DNA from: DAOVXM01 sp963746255
GTDB lineage: Bacteria > Chloroflexota > Anaerolineae > Anaerolineales > UBA4823
NCBI GenBank assembly: GCA_963746255.1
Contig: CAVVAJ010000007.1
Span: forward strand, 124,001 to 188,000
Direction of reading: 5' to 3'
Length of the DNA: 64,000 bases
In this document: positions 35,385-44,279 of the stretch, in pieces
How the letters are laid out: each line of letters starts with the position of its first letter
Position numbering within the stretch: position 1 is the stretch's first letter
Notes under the pieces: generated by a model
The model's database searches: none
The model's input: only the letters and a program-made list of their open reading frames with translations
What the model was told of the DNA's origin: nothing
Program-made: the position numbers and the translations under genes

Positions 35385-35858
35385 ATGGAAAAATTCCCGC
35401 TGTCTTTTATGTTGAATGGTCAACCGGTTGAGGTTGAGGCGCCGACGACTGTGAACCTCCTTACTCTGCTGCGTGATTATGTCAACGTTACTAGCGTTAA
35501 ATTTGGTTGTGAGCAGGGCAACTGCGGTGCTTGTACGGTAATCCTGGATGGTGAAGCAGTGAACTCTTGCTTGGTTTTAGCTCACACGGTTGCAGGGCGC
35601 GAGGTTACTACTTTAGAAGGTCTCGGTACCCAGGAAAATCCCCACCCGCTGCAAACCGCATTCTACGAGCATTATGGGGCACAATGCGGTTTCTGCACAC
35701 CAGGGATGATCATGGCCTCGAAAGCACTGTTGGATAGTAATCCCAACCCAACCCGTGATGAGGTTGTTGAGGGTATCGTTGGGAATGTCTGTCGCTGCAC
35801 CGGCTACACAAAGATCATTGAGTCGGTCCTATCGGCAGCCGAACAGATGAACGTGTAG
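35385..35858 (+). CDS. Molybdenum hydroxylase [2Fe-2S] subunit (CoxS/NdhS-like)
   Basis: A 157-residue iron-sulfur subunit. The plant-ferredoxin-type cluster is bound by CEQGNCGACTVILDGEAVNSC, as the pattern C-x4-C-x2-C ending in C, and the second cluster by CGFCTPG and NVCRCTGYTKI. Both clusters relay electrons from the molybdenum centre to FAD. I used the ATG at 35385, one base after the FAD-subunit stop, with GGAGG 11 bases ahead; an in-frame ATG at 35367 would overlap. The length is normal. Confidence 0.93.
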   Translation: MEKFPLSFMLNGQPVEVEAPTTVNLLTLLRDYVNVTSVKFGCEQGNCGACTVILDGEAVNSCLVLAHTVAGREVTTLEGLGTQENPHPLQTAFYEHYGAQCGFCTPGMIMASKALLDSNPNPTRDEVVEGIVGNVCRCTGYTKIIESVLSAAEQMNV

Positions 35859-35873
35859 GCGCAGGAGGTTATC

Positions 35874-37175
35874 ATGGAAGAACGTACATACGTTGGAAAA
35901 CGACTGCCAAGATATGACGGCATGCAGCATTCCCTGGGGAAGACCAGATTTGTAAATGATATACGGCTGCACGATATGCTCTATATTAAAGCTTGGCGTT
36001 CACCTGTTATATCAGCGAAGATTCTCAATATCGACACCAGTGCAGCAAAAAAGCTGCCCGGTGTTGTCGCCGTTATCACCCATGAGGATGTCCCGTTCAA
36101 CCGCTACGGATTCGCCGGGGATTCTCCAGTTTTGGCGGAAGGAGAGATTCGTTACCTTGGACAGGAAGTCGCCGCAGTAGCAGCAGTCGACGTTGATACA
36201 GCCCGTGAAGCAGTTGATCTGATCAAGGTGGACTTCGAAGAGCGAACACCAGTTCTTGATCCCGAAAAAGCGATGGAACCGGACTCCCCCAAGGTATCCC
36301 CAAATGGTAACTTTGTCTTTTTTGGTGATAATCCTTTCCAGCGTGTTGTTAAAGGAGACTTCGAGAAAGCAATCAAAAAAGCTGATTATGTCATCGAAGG
36401 CTACTACCGCACCGCTGCTCAAGATCAATGTCCGATTGAAACGCAAGTTAGTATTGCCCAGACTGATGGCATGGGACGCACAAATATTTATACGGTTTCC
36501 CAAGCAGTGTTTATGAACCAAGGATTTTTGGCCGGGATACTGCAGAAACCGCAGTCGAAAGTCCACATGATAGGCGGGATTGTAGGCGGTGGTTTTGGTT
36601 CAAAAAATGACCCGCATGCGGATCCTATCACCGCAGTGATGTCCCTCCATACGAACGGCAAACCGGTTAAATGGCTGTGGACCCGAGAAGAGGAGTTTGT
36701 TGGTTCTACACACCGCGGCTCGATGCACATGTATTTCACAGATGGGGTAATGAAGGATGGGCGTATCATTGCACGCGATATTCGTTCGATCCGTGATGGC
36801 GGCGCTTACCTGCTTACGAACGATTATGTTGTTGCAAAACATGCTTTTGGTGTTGCCGGCCCGTATAACATCCCCAATGTCAAAGTAATGTCTTACGGAA
36901 TCCTCACCAACAAACGTCCGACTAGTTCCATGCGTGGCTTTGGCCTTTATCAAGCTTCCTATGCCCATGAAGTGCAGATGGAGCGCATTGCCAATGAAAT
37001 TGGTATTGAATCCTGGCGGTTGCGTTTCATCAATGCTGTGCGTGATGGTGATACATCTGCAACCCAGGCGACATTGCATAGCTGTGCTTTAGTCGAAGTT
37101 ATGCAGGTGGCTGCCGAACGAGCTGGAATAAAACTTGACGATGAACTGCTCAGCATGACTTCCAAGAGCAGGTAG
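35874..37175 (+). CDS. Molybdenum hydroxylase large subunit, N-terminal half (split)
   Basis: A 433-residue protein equal to the first half of a usual 750-800-residue molybdopterin-binding subunit. Landmarks are GKTRFVNDI at the start, AVITHEDVPFNRYGFAGD, GGIVGGGFGSKNDPH (pyranopterin contact) and SMRGFGLYQASYAHE, where the Arg corresponds to the catalytic-site Arg of xanthine dehydrogenase. The motif is of the XDH type and unlike the AYxCSFR loop of form I CO dehydrogenase. It ends at TAG, and the second half follows 9 bases later with its own AGGAGG and ATG. No residues appear to be lost at the junction. Confidence 0.9.
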   Translation: MEERTYVGKRLPRYDGMQHSLGKTRFVNDIRLHDMLYIKAWRSPVISAKILNIDTSAAKKLPGVVAVITHEDVPFNRYGFAGDSPVLAEGEIRYLGQEVAAVAAVDVDTAREAVDLIKVDFEERTPVLDPEKAMEPDSPKVSPNGNFVFFGDNPFQRVVKGDFEKAIKKADYVIEGYYRTAAQDQCPIETQVSIAQTDGMGRTNIYTVSQAVFMNQGFLAGILQKPQSKVHMIGGIVGGGFGSKNDPHADPITAVMSLHTNGKPVKWLWTREEEFVGSTHRGSMHMYFTDGVMKDGRIIARDIRSIRDGGAYLLTNDYVVAKHAFGVAGPYNIPNVKVMSYGILTNKRPTSSMRGFGLYQASYAHEVQMERIANEIGIESWRLRFINAVRDGDTSATQATLHSCALVEVMQVAAERAGIKLDDELLSMTSKSR

Positions 37176-37184
37176 GAGGATAGC

Positions 37185-38195
37185 ATGCCCATAAAACGAG
37201 GAACTGGAATTGCCGCTGTTTGGTACCCAACTGGGTTGAGTGGTGGTGGGGACCCTAGCCAAGCGATGATAAAGATGCAAACCGATGGCAGTGTTGATGT
37301 GGTCATCGGGAGTGTGGATATCGGGCAAGGTGCCCGTACAATAATGCGTCAGATTGCAGCTGAAGAGCTGGGTGTACCGCTTGAAAAAGTAAACGTCACC
37401 ACAGTGGACACCGATTCGAGCCCGATGGATGCTGGCACTTTTGCCAGCCGGATAACCCACCAAACTGGAAATGCGGTACTCCAAGCATCTCGGGAAGCGC
37501 GCGATGTGCTTTTTGAGATCGCTGCTGGTCAGCTTGGCGTTGAGCCCGAGCAGCTGACCTTACAAGATAATGCGGTAGTTGTACGAGATTTTCCTGAGCA
37601 GGCGATACCAATAGCCGATGTGGCTAATCACGCCGCTTGGGGAGAACAGCGCATCATCGCTGGGCGGGGCGCATTCGGTTGGCCTCCAGCAGTCCTCGAT
37701 CCCGAAACTGGAGCTGGTGAACCGCTGCATAATATGGCTTACGGCGCCACAGTAGCTGAGATCGAGGTCGATACTGAGACAGGTGTGGTGAAAGTGCTGA
37801 AGCTGATCAGTGCTTATGACTGCGGTAAAGCTATCAACCCTTTGTTAGTCGAGGGTCAGATCGATGGTGGCGCAGCCGGAGGTTTAGGTTCTGCCTTAAT
37901 GGAGGAGCTGCACCCTTACTATCCAACCATGGATCACTACCCGAAGGGTTTCTTCTCCTACATGCTGCCGACTGCCAAAGATGTTCCACATTTAGAATCG
38001 GTTATTGTAGAGATGAGCTCAGCAACTGGACCGTATGGTGCAAAAGGGATTGGTGAGATGACTGCGAACCCCCAGACACCCGCGATCGTTAACGCCATAT
38101 ACGATGCAATTGGTGTCTGGATCATGGATGTGCCAGCAACGCCAGAGAAGATTCTGCGCGCACTAGAAGAGAAGGAAAAATCTGCTCCCGCCTGA
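37185..38195 (+). CDS. Molybdenum hydroxylase large subunit, C-terminal half (split)
   Basis: A 336-residue protein equal to the second half of the large subunit. It begins MPIKRGTGIAAVWYPTG, then DIGQGARTIMRQIAAEELGV, VEIEVDTETGVVKVLKLISAYDCGKAINP and GAKGIGEMTANPQTP, with the Glu of GIGE as the active-site base. All motifs normally found after the junction are present. The gene has a good ribosome site, AGGAGG 7 bases before ATG. This F-S-L-M order and these sizes are like the nicotinate dehydrogenase of Eubacterium barkeri, whose molybdenum subunit is also split, so it looks like a true two-gene subunit. Confidence 0.9.
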   Translation: MPIKRGTGIAAVWYPTGLSGGGDPSQAMIKMQTDGSVDVVIGSVDIGQGARTIMRQIAAEELGVPLEKVNVTTVDTDSSPMDAGTFASRITHQTGNAVLQASREARDVLFEIAAGQLGVEPEQLTLQDNAVVVRDFPEQAIPIADVANHAAWGEQRIIAGRGAFGWPPAVLDPETGAGEPLHNMAYGATVAEIEVDTETGVVKVLKLISAYDCGKAINPLLVEGQIDGGAAGGLGSALMEELHPYYPTMDHYPKGFFSYMLPTAKDVPHLESVIVEMSSATGPYGAKGIGEMTANPQTPAIVNAIYDAIGVWIMDVPATPEKILRALEEKEKSAPA

Positions 38196-38466
38196 TAACG
38201 TGACAGCCGGCAATGCTTAGCTAAGCCTTAATTTGTCCACACTTTAGAACACTTTTGGGGGCTGTCGGGTGATTGTACCTGCCAGCCTCTAAATTTTGAC
38301 GGCAGCAGTATGTAATTCCAAGCAAGTTAGAAGGAGTAGAAATGCTGCGTTGAATATTGGGCTTGATGTTCATATGTTTGAAGGTGTTAGGATAAATCAC
38401 CACTCCTGCATACTATTCCGTATTACAATAATTTACCAAAACCCACTTAATTTTAATTAGGACGGA
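38196..38466. other. Gap between hydroxylase and maturation genes
   Basis: This 271-base stretch has no credible gene. I looked for a molybdenum-cofactor riboswitch and saw no recognisable pattern. GAAGGAG before an ATG near 38341 leads only to a three-codon frame. Confidence 0.35.
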
Positions 38467-39345
38467 ATGACTGAAAACGTATCTCAAACTAGCAACATGA
38501 TCGCCATCGGTTCAGTAGACGTGCCGGTTAATCATGACAATACCAGCCCCTACATACCCCGCGAGCAATTTTACATTGTCCCTTCGCAAGGCTACCTGGA
38601 GAAGATTGCCTACGCGGTTGTAAGAGACTTGCCCGTGCTGTTGATTGGTGAAACGGGTGTTGGAAAAACCCTGGCTGTTCGCTATCTTGCTTGGAAGGCC
38701 AATAATGGTTTGCGACGGGTAAACCTGAATGGCGCTACTACCGTGGACGAATTTCTAGGCAAGCTATTAATCAATGAAGAAGGGACCTACTGGGTAAATG
38801 GTGTCTTGGTAGAAGCTATGCTTGCGGGGGATTGGATCCTCTTGGATGAGATCAACGCTTGCTTACCCGAGATCGCTTTCTCACTGCATTCCTTGCTTGA
38901 TGACGATCACATGGTTGTGCTGATGGAGTATGATGGTCGCATTGTCCGTCCCCATCCCAACTTCCGACTTTTTGCCAGTATGAATCCCAGTGAAGAATCA
39001 CGCTATGGCGGCACAAAGACCTTGAATGAGGCATTGTTGGACCGCTTTCCGGTGGTTATTCGTATGGACTATCTTTCCGAGGAGGAAGAGATAGATGCTG
39101 TCATGTCACAAAGCGGTAACGATAATCGAGAAGTGGTCACCCGAATGGTTCAGGTTGCGCGCGATGTGCGCGATGCTATCCACAACGAGAAGGTTTTTGG
39201 ATCATTCAGCACTCGCCGGGTGATCGATTGGTCACGCATGTCCATGCAGTTTGATATCTGCGAAAGTGCTCGCTACACCGTCCTGAGTAAGTTGACTAAG
39301 TATGACGCCGAAGTAGTTGAAGATATTATTGACCTCTATTTCTAG
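38467..39345 (+). CDS. MoxR/CoxD-type AAA+ ATPase
   Basis: A 292-residue AAA+ ATPase. The Walker A is VLLIGETGVGKTLAV, Walker B WILLDEINACLPEI, with sensor-region SMNPSEESRYGGTKTLNEAL and ALLDRFPVVIRMDYL. Such ATPases act with a VWA partner to fit metal sites: CoxD in CO dehydrogenase, NorQ, CbbQ. It lies just after the molybdenum hydroxylase and overlaps its VWA partner, suggesting it remodels that enzyme. AGGACGGA precedes the start at 38467. Confidence 0.88.
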   Translation: MTENVSQTSNMIAIGSVDVPVNHDNTSPYIPREQFYIVPSQGYLEKIAYAVVRDLPVLLIGETGVGKTLAVRYLAWKANNGLRRVNLNGATTVDEFLGKLLINEEGTYWVNGVLVEAMLAGDWILLDEINACLPEIAFSLHSLLDDDHMVVLMEYDGRIVRPHPNFRLFASMNPSEESRYGGTKTLNEALLDRFPVVIRMDYLSEEEEIDAVMSQSGNDNREVVTRMVQVARDVRDAIHNEKVFGSFSTRRVIDWSRMSMQFDICESARYTVLSKLTKYDAEVVEDIIDLYF

Positions 39346-41062
39346 CCCGACCCCCCAAAACCTGGCAACTGAACTTAGACGGCTCCGGCTTGAGCGGCTT
39401 TTACAGACGGTTGCCCATGATTACGAACTGCGGTTTGAATTCGGGAACCGCGATCTGATCGCGCAGGGTCATATCATCATGAAAGCTGCTGCCAACGAGA
39501 TTGCCTCTGCCCTATATCCACAAATGAAAGGACGGGCACTAAACTTATTAGGGCATTGCCTCGGTGATAGCCGCCCATGGGCTGAAGCGGCAAAGCATGA
39601 AGAGCAAATGGGGAAGCCTTACTTCGCTGCATTCTGGCATGCTTTGGAGGATGCACGGATAGAGAATTGGATGGTTGCCCGATGGCCAGGTACGCATAAG
39701 TCGTTTGAAGCAAATATGCTGCCAAATCTGGGCGGCAGTTTACTCAAGCTGGCGCCCTCTGTTAATCAGCTGGAGATTGGGCTCTACCTACAAGGTCGTG
39801 GTTATCAAGAGGCACATTACGCCCGAAGGATCACAGCTGCATTGCAGGCAGTTGCGCAAGAAATTGCTCATGCTGTGCATGCACCTTCTGCTCGCGAAAC
39901 CTACCAGAGACTATTGGAAATCTACCCTATTTTTGCTCACTTGATCCCAGTTCAGCAACCACATGATCTTCATGACCCATACGATCACGAAAACGAAGTG
40001 ATCCAATCTGATAACGATGAAATCGTCCCATCAGTGATCGAGCCAGACGATGGTCAGCCACCGGAAGGCGTTCCTGATTTTGTGGAGACGGAAGACATTG
40101 TATCAGTTGATGTAGGTGGACGCCGCCAAGAATTCCCGGAATGGTTCCGTCCAGGCAGCGCACCATGGTTTGAGCTTGATATCGGTGAAAAGCAAATCCA
40201 TCCATCCGCGGTCCGGCATAACCGGCTCACGATAGTGGAAACCCCTCAAGGTAGTTACGAATCATATCGAATGTTGAAGGCTGAAATTGATCGTGAAGCA
40301 GGCTACTTAGCGCGACGTTTGCAAAACATGATACATGGCGAGATGTATTTACGATTTGGGGGTCAATATCGTTCTGGTAAGCTCAATATGGCTAAGCTAT
40401 GGAAACAGCGTATTGGCAACTATCGTTTATTCCAACGACCATTAACTGTCTCCCAACGTACAGCTGCCTTCACCTTGTTGGTCGATGAAAGCGCCAGTAT
40501 GAAAGGACAAGATAAGCATAAAATAGCTAAGAAAGCAGCGCTATTAATTGGTGAATCGCTTGAGCTATTGGCAGTTCCCCTTGAAATCATTGGCTTTACA
40601 ACCGCAGAGTATGAAGCCCGGGCTGCGATGACTTTGGGACTCACGCCTGCCTACAAGTACCGGACGACCCGCTGCAGTCCATTGGAACACCGTTTGTATA
40701 AGAGTTTTTATGAACCATACCACAACGTACGCTCGCGATTGACAGAGATCCAACCGCGCAAAAACAATTGGGATGAAGAACATCTATTATTTGCCTTCCA
40801 ACGGATTCAGGAACGCCCAGAACTTAAAAAGATCATTATAGTGATTGGTGATGGTCAACCCAATGGAGACGCAAACGTATTAATAGACACTGTCCAGCGT
40901 GTCGAGAGTATGGGCGTCAAAGTCATAGGCATCGGCATCGGAGCCGATTTTGTCCATGAGATATACTCGAATGCTATCGTTGTCGCTGATTTCCGGCAGA
41001 TGGCCAATGAGCTTCTGCGCATCATAGCGCACGAATACCAAGTTGGTGTTATTCCAGGCTAA
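39317..41062 (+). CDS. VWA-domain protein, partner of AAA+ ATPase (CoxE/NorD-like)
   Basis: A 581-residue protein with a C-terminal von Willebrand A domain: the MIDAS motif is LLVDESASMKGQDKHKI (DxSxS), followed by LEIIGFTTAEYEARAAM and IIIVIGDGQPNGDANV. The N-terminal 350 residues are a helical region like CobT/NorD-type proteins, with an acidic middle (DDGQPPEGVPDFVETEDIVS). The start is TTG at 39317, overlapping the ATPase gene by 29 bases; the first ATG is too far inside. Overlap implies coupled translation. Its role is likely delivery or insertion of a metal or cofactor with the ATPase. Confidence 0.82.
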   Translation: MKILLTSISSPTPQNLATELRRLRLERLLQTVAHDYELRFEFGNRDLIAQGHIIMKAAANEIASALYPQMKGRALNLLGHCLGDSRPWAEAAKHEEQMGKPYFAAFWHALEDARIENWMVARWPGTHKSFEANMLPNLGGSLLKLAPSVNQLEIGLYLQGRGYQEAHYARRITAALQAVAQEIAHAVHAPSARETYQRLLEIYPIFAHLIPVQQPHDLHDPYDHENEVIQSDNDEIVPSVIEPDDGQPPEGVPDFVETEDIVSVDVGGRRQEFPEWFRPGSAPWFELDIGEKQIHPSAVRHNRLTIVETPQGSYESYRMLKAEIDREAGYLARRLQNMIHGEMYLRFGGQYRSGKLNMAKLWKQRIGNYRLFQRPLTVSQRTAAFTLLVDESASMKGQDKHKIAKKAALLIGESLELLAVPLEIIGFTTAEYEARAAMTLGLTPAYKYRTTRCSPLEHRLYKSFYEPYHNVRSRLTEIQPRKNNWDEEHLLFAFQRIQERPELKKIIIVIGDGQPNGDANVLIDTVQRVESMGVKVIGIGIGADFVHEIYSNAIVVADFRQMANELLRIIAHEYQVGVIPG

Positions 41063-41080
41063 CCAAGGAATGAAACCTCG

Positions 41081-42107
41081 ATGAAATTTGGTCCAATTCC
41101 AATTGATAATGCGGTAAACAAGAATTCTTGGACACAACGTCCCAGGTCAAGACGGGAAGCGTTTGTTTCGCAAGGGGCACCTGCTTTCTGCAGATGATGT
41201 CGCTACATTAAGGAACCTGGGTAAATCGTCTCTCTATGTAGCTGTGTTGGAACCAGGTGATGTTCAAGAAGACAAGGCAGCATTGTGTCTGGCACAGAAA
41301 GCTGCTGGTGATAACCTGCGGCTGACAGGTCCTGCTTCTGGCCGGGTGAACCTGTCTGCAACTACTCAAGGTGTGTTGTATGTTGATGAGGACCGCTTGT
41401 TAGCAGTAAATCAACATCCAGGCATCACCTTGGCCACTTTACCAACATATCATGTGGTGGAGCTTCGCCAGACGGTTGCCACGGTAAAAATAATTCCCTT
41501 TGCAGTCCCAAACACCACACTTTTGAACGCCGAGCTTGATTTAATGACTGGAGGACCTTTACTCAAAGTTGTGGATTTTCATCAAAAGCGGGTAGCAATC
41601 CTGCTTTCAGGTTCGGGGTCGGTCCGTAACAGATTGGTTGAGGATTTTGATGTGCCATTACGCCAGCGTCTTACCAATCTGCATGCTGCTGCCGAGTTGA
41701 CGGATTTCATCACACTTGAAGACGAGGGTGATGAAATTGCATTGGCTGAATGGCTCCAAAACATCGTCTCGTCAGGTTTTGAGTTAGTCGTTGTTGCGGG
41801 TGAGACCGCCATCATGGACCAATGTGATCTTGTGCCACGGGCAATCGAACGCGCGGGTGGTCATGTGCCGGTGGTTGGTGTCCCCGTTGATCCAGGTAAT
41901 TTGCTCATGATAGGATATTTGCAGGATGTACCTATCCTTGGGGCACCCGGCTGTGCACGTAGTTTGAAGATCAATGCTATCGATTGGGTTCTACCGCGTC
42001 TGTTAGTGGGCGAGAAACTCAGCCATGCTGATATGGCAGAATTGGGTCACGGCGGGCTTTTGGAGGATACTAGTAAGCGCCCGCGTCCAAGAAATCAAAT
42101 CACATAA
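41081..42107 (+). pseudogene. Molybdopterin-binding protein (MoeA/MocA-like) with N-terminal frameshift
   Basis: Two frames form one protein of about 341 residues. ATG at 41081, with AAGGAA 10 bases ahead, starts MKFGPIPIDNAVNK; after one extra base near 41120 the protein continues ILGHNVPGQDGKRLFRKGHL and then the long frame from 41163 (a TTG, 314 residues). The C-terminal domain has KRVAILLSGSGSVRNRL, VAGETAIMDQCDL and PILGAPGCARSLKINAIDW, typical of molybdopterin-binding MoCF folds. It probably binds or modifies the cofactor of the neighbouring hydroxylase. One lesion in a well-preserved gene could equally be a sequencing error, so the true gene may be intact. Confidence 0.75.
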
Positions 42108-42136
42108 ACACATAATAGTATTGGAGGTTTAGCGAG

Positions 42137-42514
42137 ATGAATAAGATCACAATTCAGGCTGGCAGCATTTCTATGCAAGCGGATCTAAATGATAACCAGA
42201 CAGCGCGCCAGATTTGGGAGGCCTTACCGATTGAAGGACAGGCCAACTTGTGGGGTGATGAGATCTATTTTGCTATACCGGTTGATGCTGACCAGGAAGA
42301 AGGAGCACGAGCTGATGTCGATGTCGGTGAACTTGGCTACTGGCCGGTGGGCAGTGCATTCTGCATATTCTTCGGGCCAACCCCAGCCAGCAGTGGCGAT
42401 CGCCCTCGGGCGGCTAGCCCGGTTAACATAATCGGCAATGTTGTCGGCGATGCTACCCAGTTTCGAAAGGTAAAAAGCGGTGCAAGGGTGATCTTATCGC
42501 GAGCTGATGAGTAG
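42137..42514 (+). CDS. Cyclophilin-like fold protein
   Basis: A 125-residue protein of the cyclophilin-like (DUF369-type) family: ITIQAGSISMQADLNDNQTA, LWGDEIYFAIPVDADQEEGA and VDVGELGYWPVGSAFCIFFGPTPAS are typical. Its biochemical role is not established. It is the last gene of the hydroxylase operon, 29 bases after the molybdopterin-binding protein; GGAGG precedes the ATG. It converges with the next lipoprotein gene. Confidence 0.8.
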   Translation: MNKITIQAGSISMQADLNDNQTARQIWEALPIEGQANLWGDEIYFAIPVDADQEEGARADVDVGELGYWPVGSAFCIFFGPTPASSGDRPRAASPVNIIGNVVGDATQFRKVKSGARVILSRADE

Positions 42515-42529
42515 CAGTCTGATTGGAAC

Positions 42530-43342
42530 TTAATTCGGCCAGGGAATTTCCGTCCATTGCGAGTAGCCGTGTTTTTCAACTAGCGCTATCCGGCCGTGAG
42601 ATCGTTCCGAACAGCTCCGTTCGTCGGTCATGGTGACCTCGGGTCCGAGCGGACCGATGGGAGTGAAGATCAGCTGACCCGCTTGGCATAACCAGGCTTC
42701 GATCAGGTAGGGCAATTCGGCGGTCTCATCACCTGCCCGAAGGCTAACCCAGATCCACTTGACAACCACTTGATCTCCTTGGCGTTCTGCCTGTACGCCG
42801 TATGGCGGTCGATAGTAAGGTGAAGCAGGTAGCGGTAGATATGTCGGCTCGAGGTTCATTACCTGGCCTTGGAGTTCCATCAAGGAAGCTTTTACCCAGC
42901 AAGGGTTGTCACCACCTATCGCTTGAACTAATACCCAGGTGCCCAGGTCGTTACGCCCGATGATATCCAGGTTGCTGCCAGGCACCAAGCCGTATTTGTA
43001 GAGATAGGGTGCCCCGGGACCATAGCGGCAGTTGGACCGCCCCAGCACCTCTCCCCGCAGCACTACATAGGTCGGTAAAGGGGTGTTGGTGGGGGACATG
43101 GTGGGAGTCTGTGTCACGGTTGGAGATGGCGTATGGGTAGGGGTGCTTATAACTGTGGACGGGGGACGCGCGGTGACGGATGGCAGAGGTGCGGTCGTCT
43201 CGTGTTTGGTGAGCACTTTCTCAACGGGCAGTTGTGGGGTAATCAGTGCGGGTTGAGCACAGGCTGTGAATATAACAGTAAGTACCAACCCGATGAGGAT
43301 AACGGAACAGTAAATTGAAAGCCTATTTCTGTTTTTCTGCAT
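42530..43342 (-). CDS. Lipoprotein with bacterial SH3-like domain
   Basis: A 270-residue lipoprotein. The signal ends in VIFTAC (lipobox, Cys about 28) and is followed by a Thr/Pro/Ser-rich stalk to about residue 90. Next is an SH3b-like segment, GEVLGRSNCRYGPGAPYLYK ... LDIIGRNDLGTWVLVQ ... CWVKASLMELQG (residues about 95-165). The last 100 residues form a beta-rich domain with several Cys and Trp residues, perhaps fibronectin III-like. It would sit on the outer face of the membrane and bind cell-wall or surface material. Transcribed alone, towards the hydroxylase operon. Confidence 0.75.
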   Translation of the reverse strand: MQKNRNRLSIYCSVILIGLVLTVIFTACAQPALITPQLPVEKVLTKHETTAPLPSVTARPPSTVISTPTHTPSPTVTQTPTMSPTNTPLPTYVVLRGEVLGRSNCRYGPGAPYLYKYGLVPGSNLDIIGRNDLGTWVLVQAIGGDNPCWVKASLMELQGQVMNLEPTYLPLPASPYYRPPYGVQAERQGDQVVVKWIWVSLRAGDETAELPYLIEAWLCQAGQLIFTPIGPLGPEVTMTDERSCSERSHGRIALVEKHGYSQWTEIPWPN

Positions 43343-43634
43343 AAGATATCACTACCTCAAAACGCCATTATAAGAGTTATCGGCGGATTGACAAAGTAGA
43401 TTGATTATGTCCCTAAATTGATAGTATTCTGTGTGGGTCTAATTATTAGATCAAACCCAACAACCCTGATCCAACAAGATGCGGAATTTATATAATGTAT
43501 CATTTTCTGACTCTAGGATGATGTCATAGGACATTAGAATATGCTTATACAGCGAGGTTTAGGTCATCTAAGCATAGTAAAATTAGGGCTTGTGATCAGC
43601 TATTTCAGTTCATAGACTGATTACGGGAGAATTC

Positions 43635-44279
43635 TTGAAAGTTTATCGATCCTTGATCTTCGTCAGCTTGCTTGTCCTCGGTGCTATGGCGTGCAACTTC
43701 TCTGGACTGCTTCTAGATGGCTCGGATACCGTAGCAAGTTCTAACCAGGATGGTGATTTATCGATGCCAACAATACAACCGACCCCCACCGGTCAATCAT
43801 GTTTGGTTAACACCTGGGAGATCCCCGGGCTTAGTGATTATGTCTTGGCTGCCATTCCGCCCGAAGTGGCTGAGCAGTACCAGTTGAAATACAAAAGTAC
43901 GAGTGGAAATATGTTTGTCACTTTTTCACCTGATGGAGTAATGACGCTGCAGGCCGACCAGCTGGAGATGCTCTTTGATGCAAAGGTGTCTATATTGCGT
44001 GTTGAGGTGGCGGTTACGCTTGATGGTGTCGCAGTGGGGGACTATGATGTGAACGGCAGTACGCTCACTACATCTAATATCAATACCAGTGCACTTAACG
44101 GTTCAGCGCGGGCCATGGGTAGAGATTTGCTCGACTCGCAGCAGGTAATCGGTGCAGTTCCCCTGCTTCAAGCCCCTTACAACAGCGCTGATTTCAGCTG
44201 CCAGGGATCAACTCTACAACTCAAAATCCTGGCCTACCCAGATTCAATGCCGCCGCTGGTTTTCACTGAAGCGCAATAA
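43635..44279 (+). CDS. Putative lipoprotein
   Basis: A 214-residue lipoprotein starting at TTG (43635) with GGGAG seven bases upstream. The lipobox is LGAMAC (Cys 20), followed by a Ser/Asp/Thr/Pro linker. The mature part starts with CLVNTWEIPGLSDYV, holds MFVTFSPDGVMTLQADQLE and ends with DFSCQGSTLQLKILAYP. It looks like a small lipocalin-like or beta-sandwich domain, but I cannot name the family. It is transcribed alone. Confidence 0.7.
   Translation: MKVYRSLIFVSLLVLGAMACNFSGLLLDGSDTVASSNQDGDLSMPTIQPTPTGQSCLVNTWEIPGLSDYVLAAIPPEVAEQYQLKYKSTSGNMFVTFSPDGVMTLQADQLEMLFDAKVSILRVEVAVTLDGVAVGDYDVNGSTLTTSNINTSALNGSARAMGRDLLDSQQVIGAVPLLQAPYNSADFSCQGSTLQLKILAYPDSMPPLVFTEAQ

Noticed and set aside
35874..38195. 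Form I CO dehydrogenase large subunit
   Set aside because: The AYxCSFR copper-site motif is absent; an XDH-type RGFG loop is present instead, so CO oxidation is not supported.
38196..38466. Molybdenum cofactor riboswitch before the maturation genes
   Set aside because: I looked for the conserved motif pattern and did not see it.
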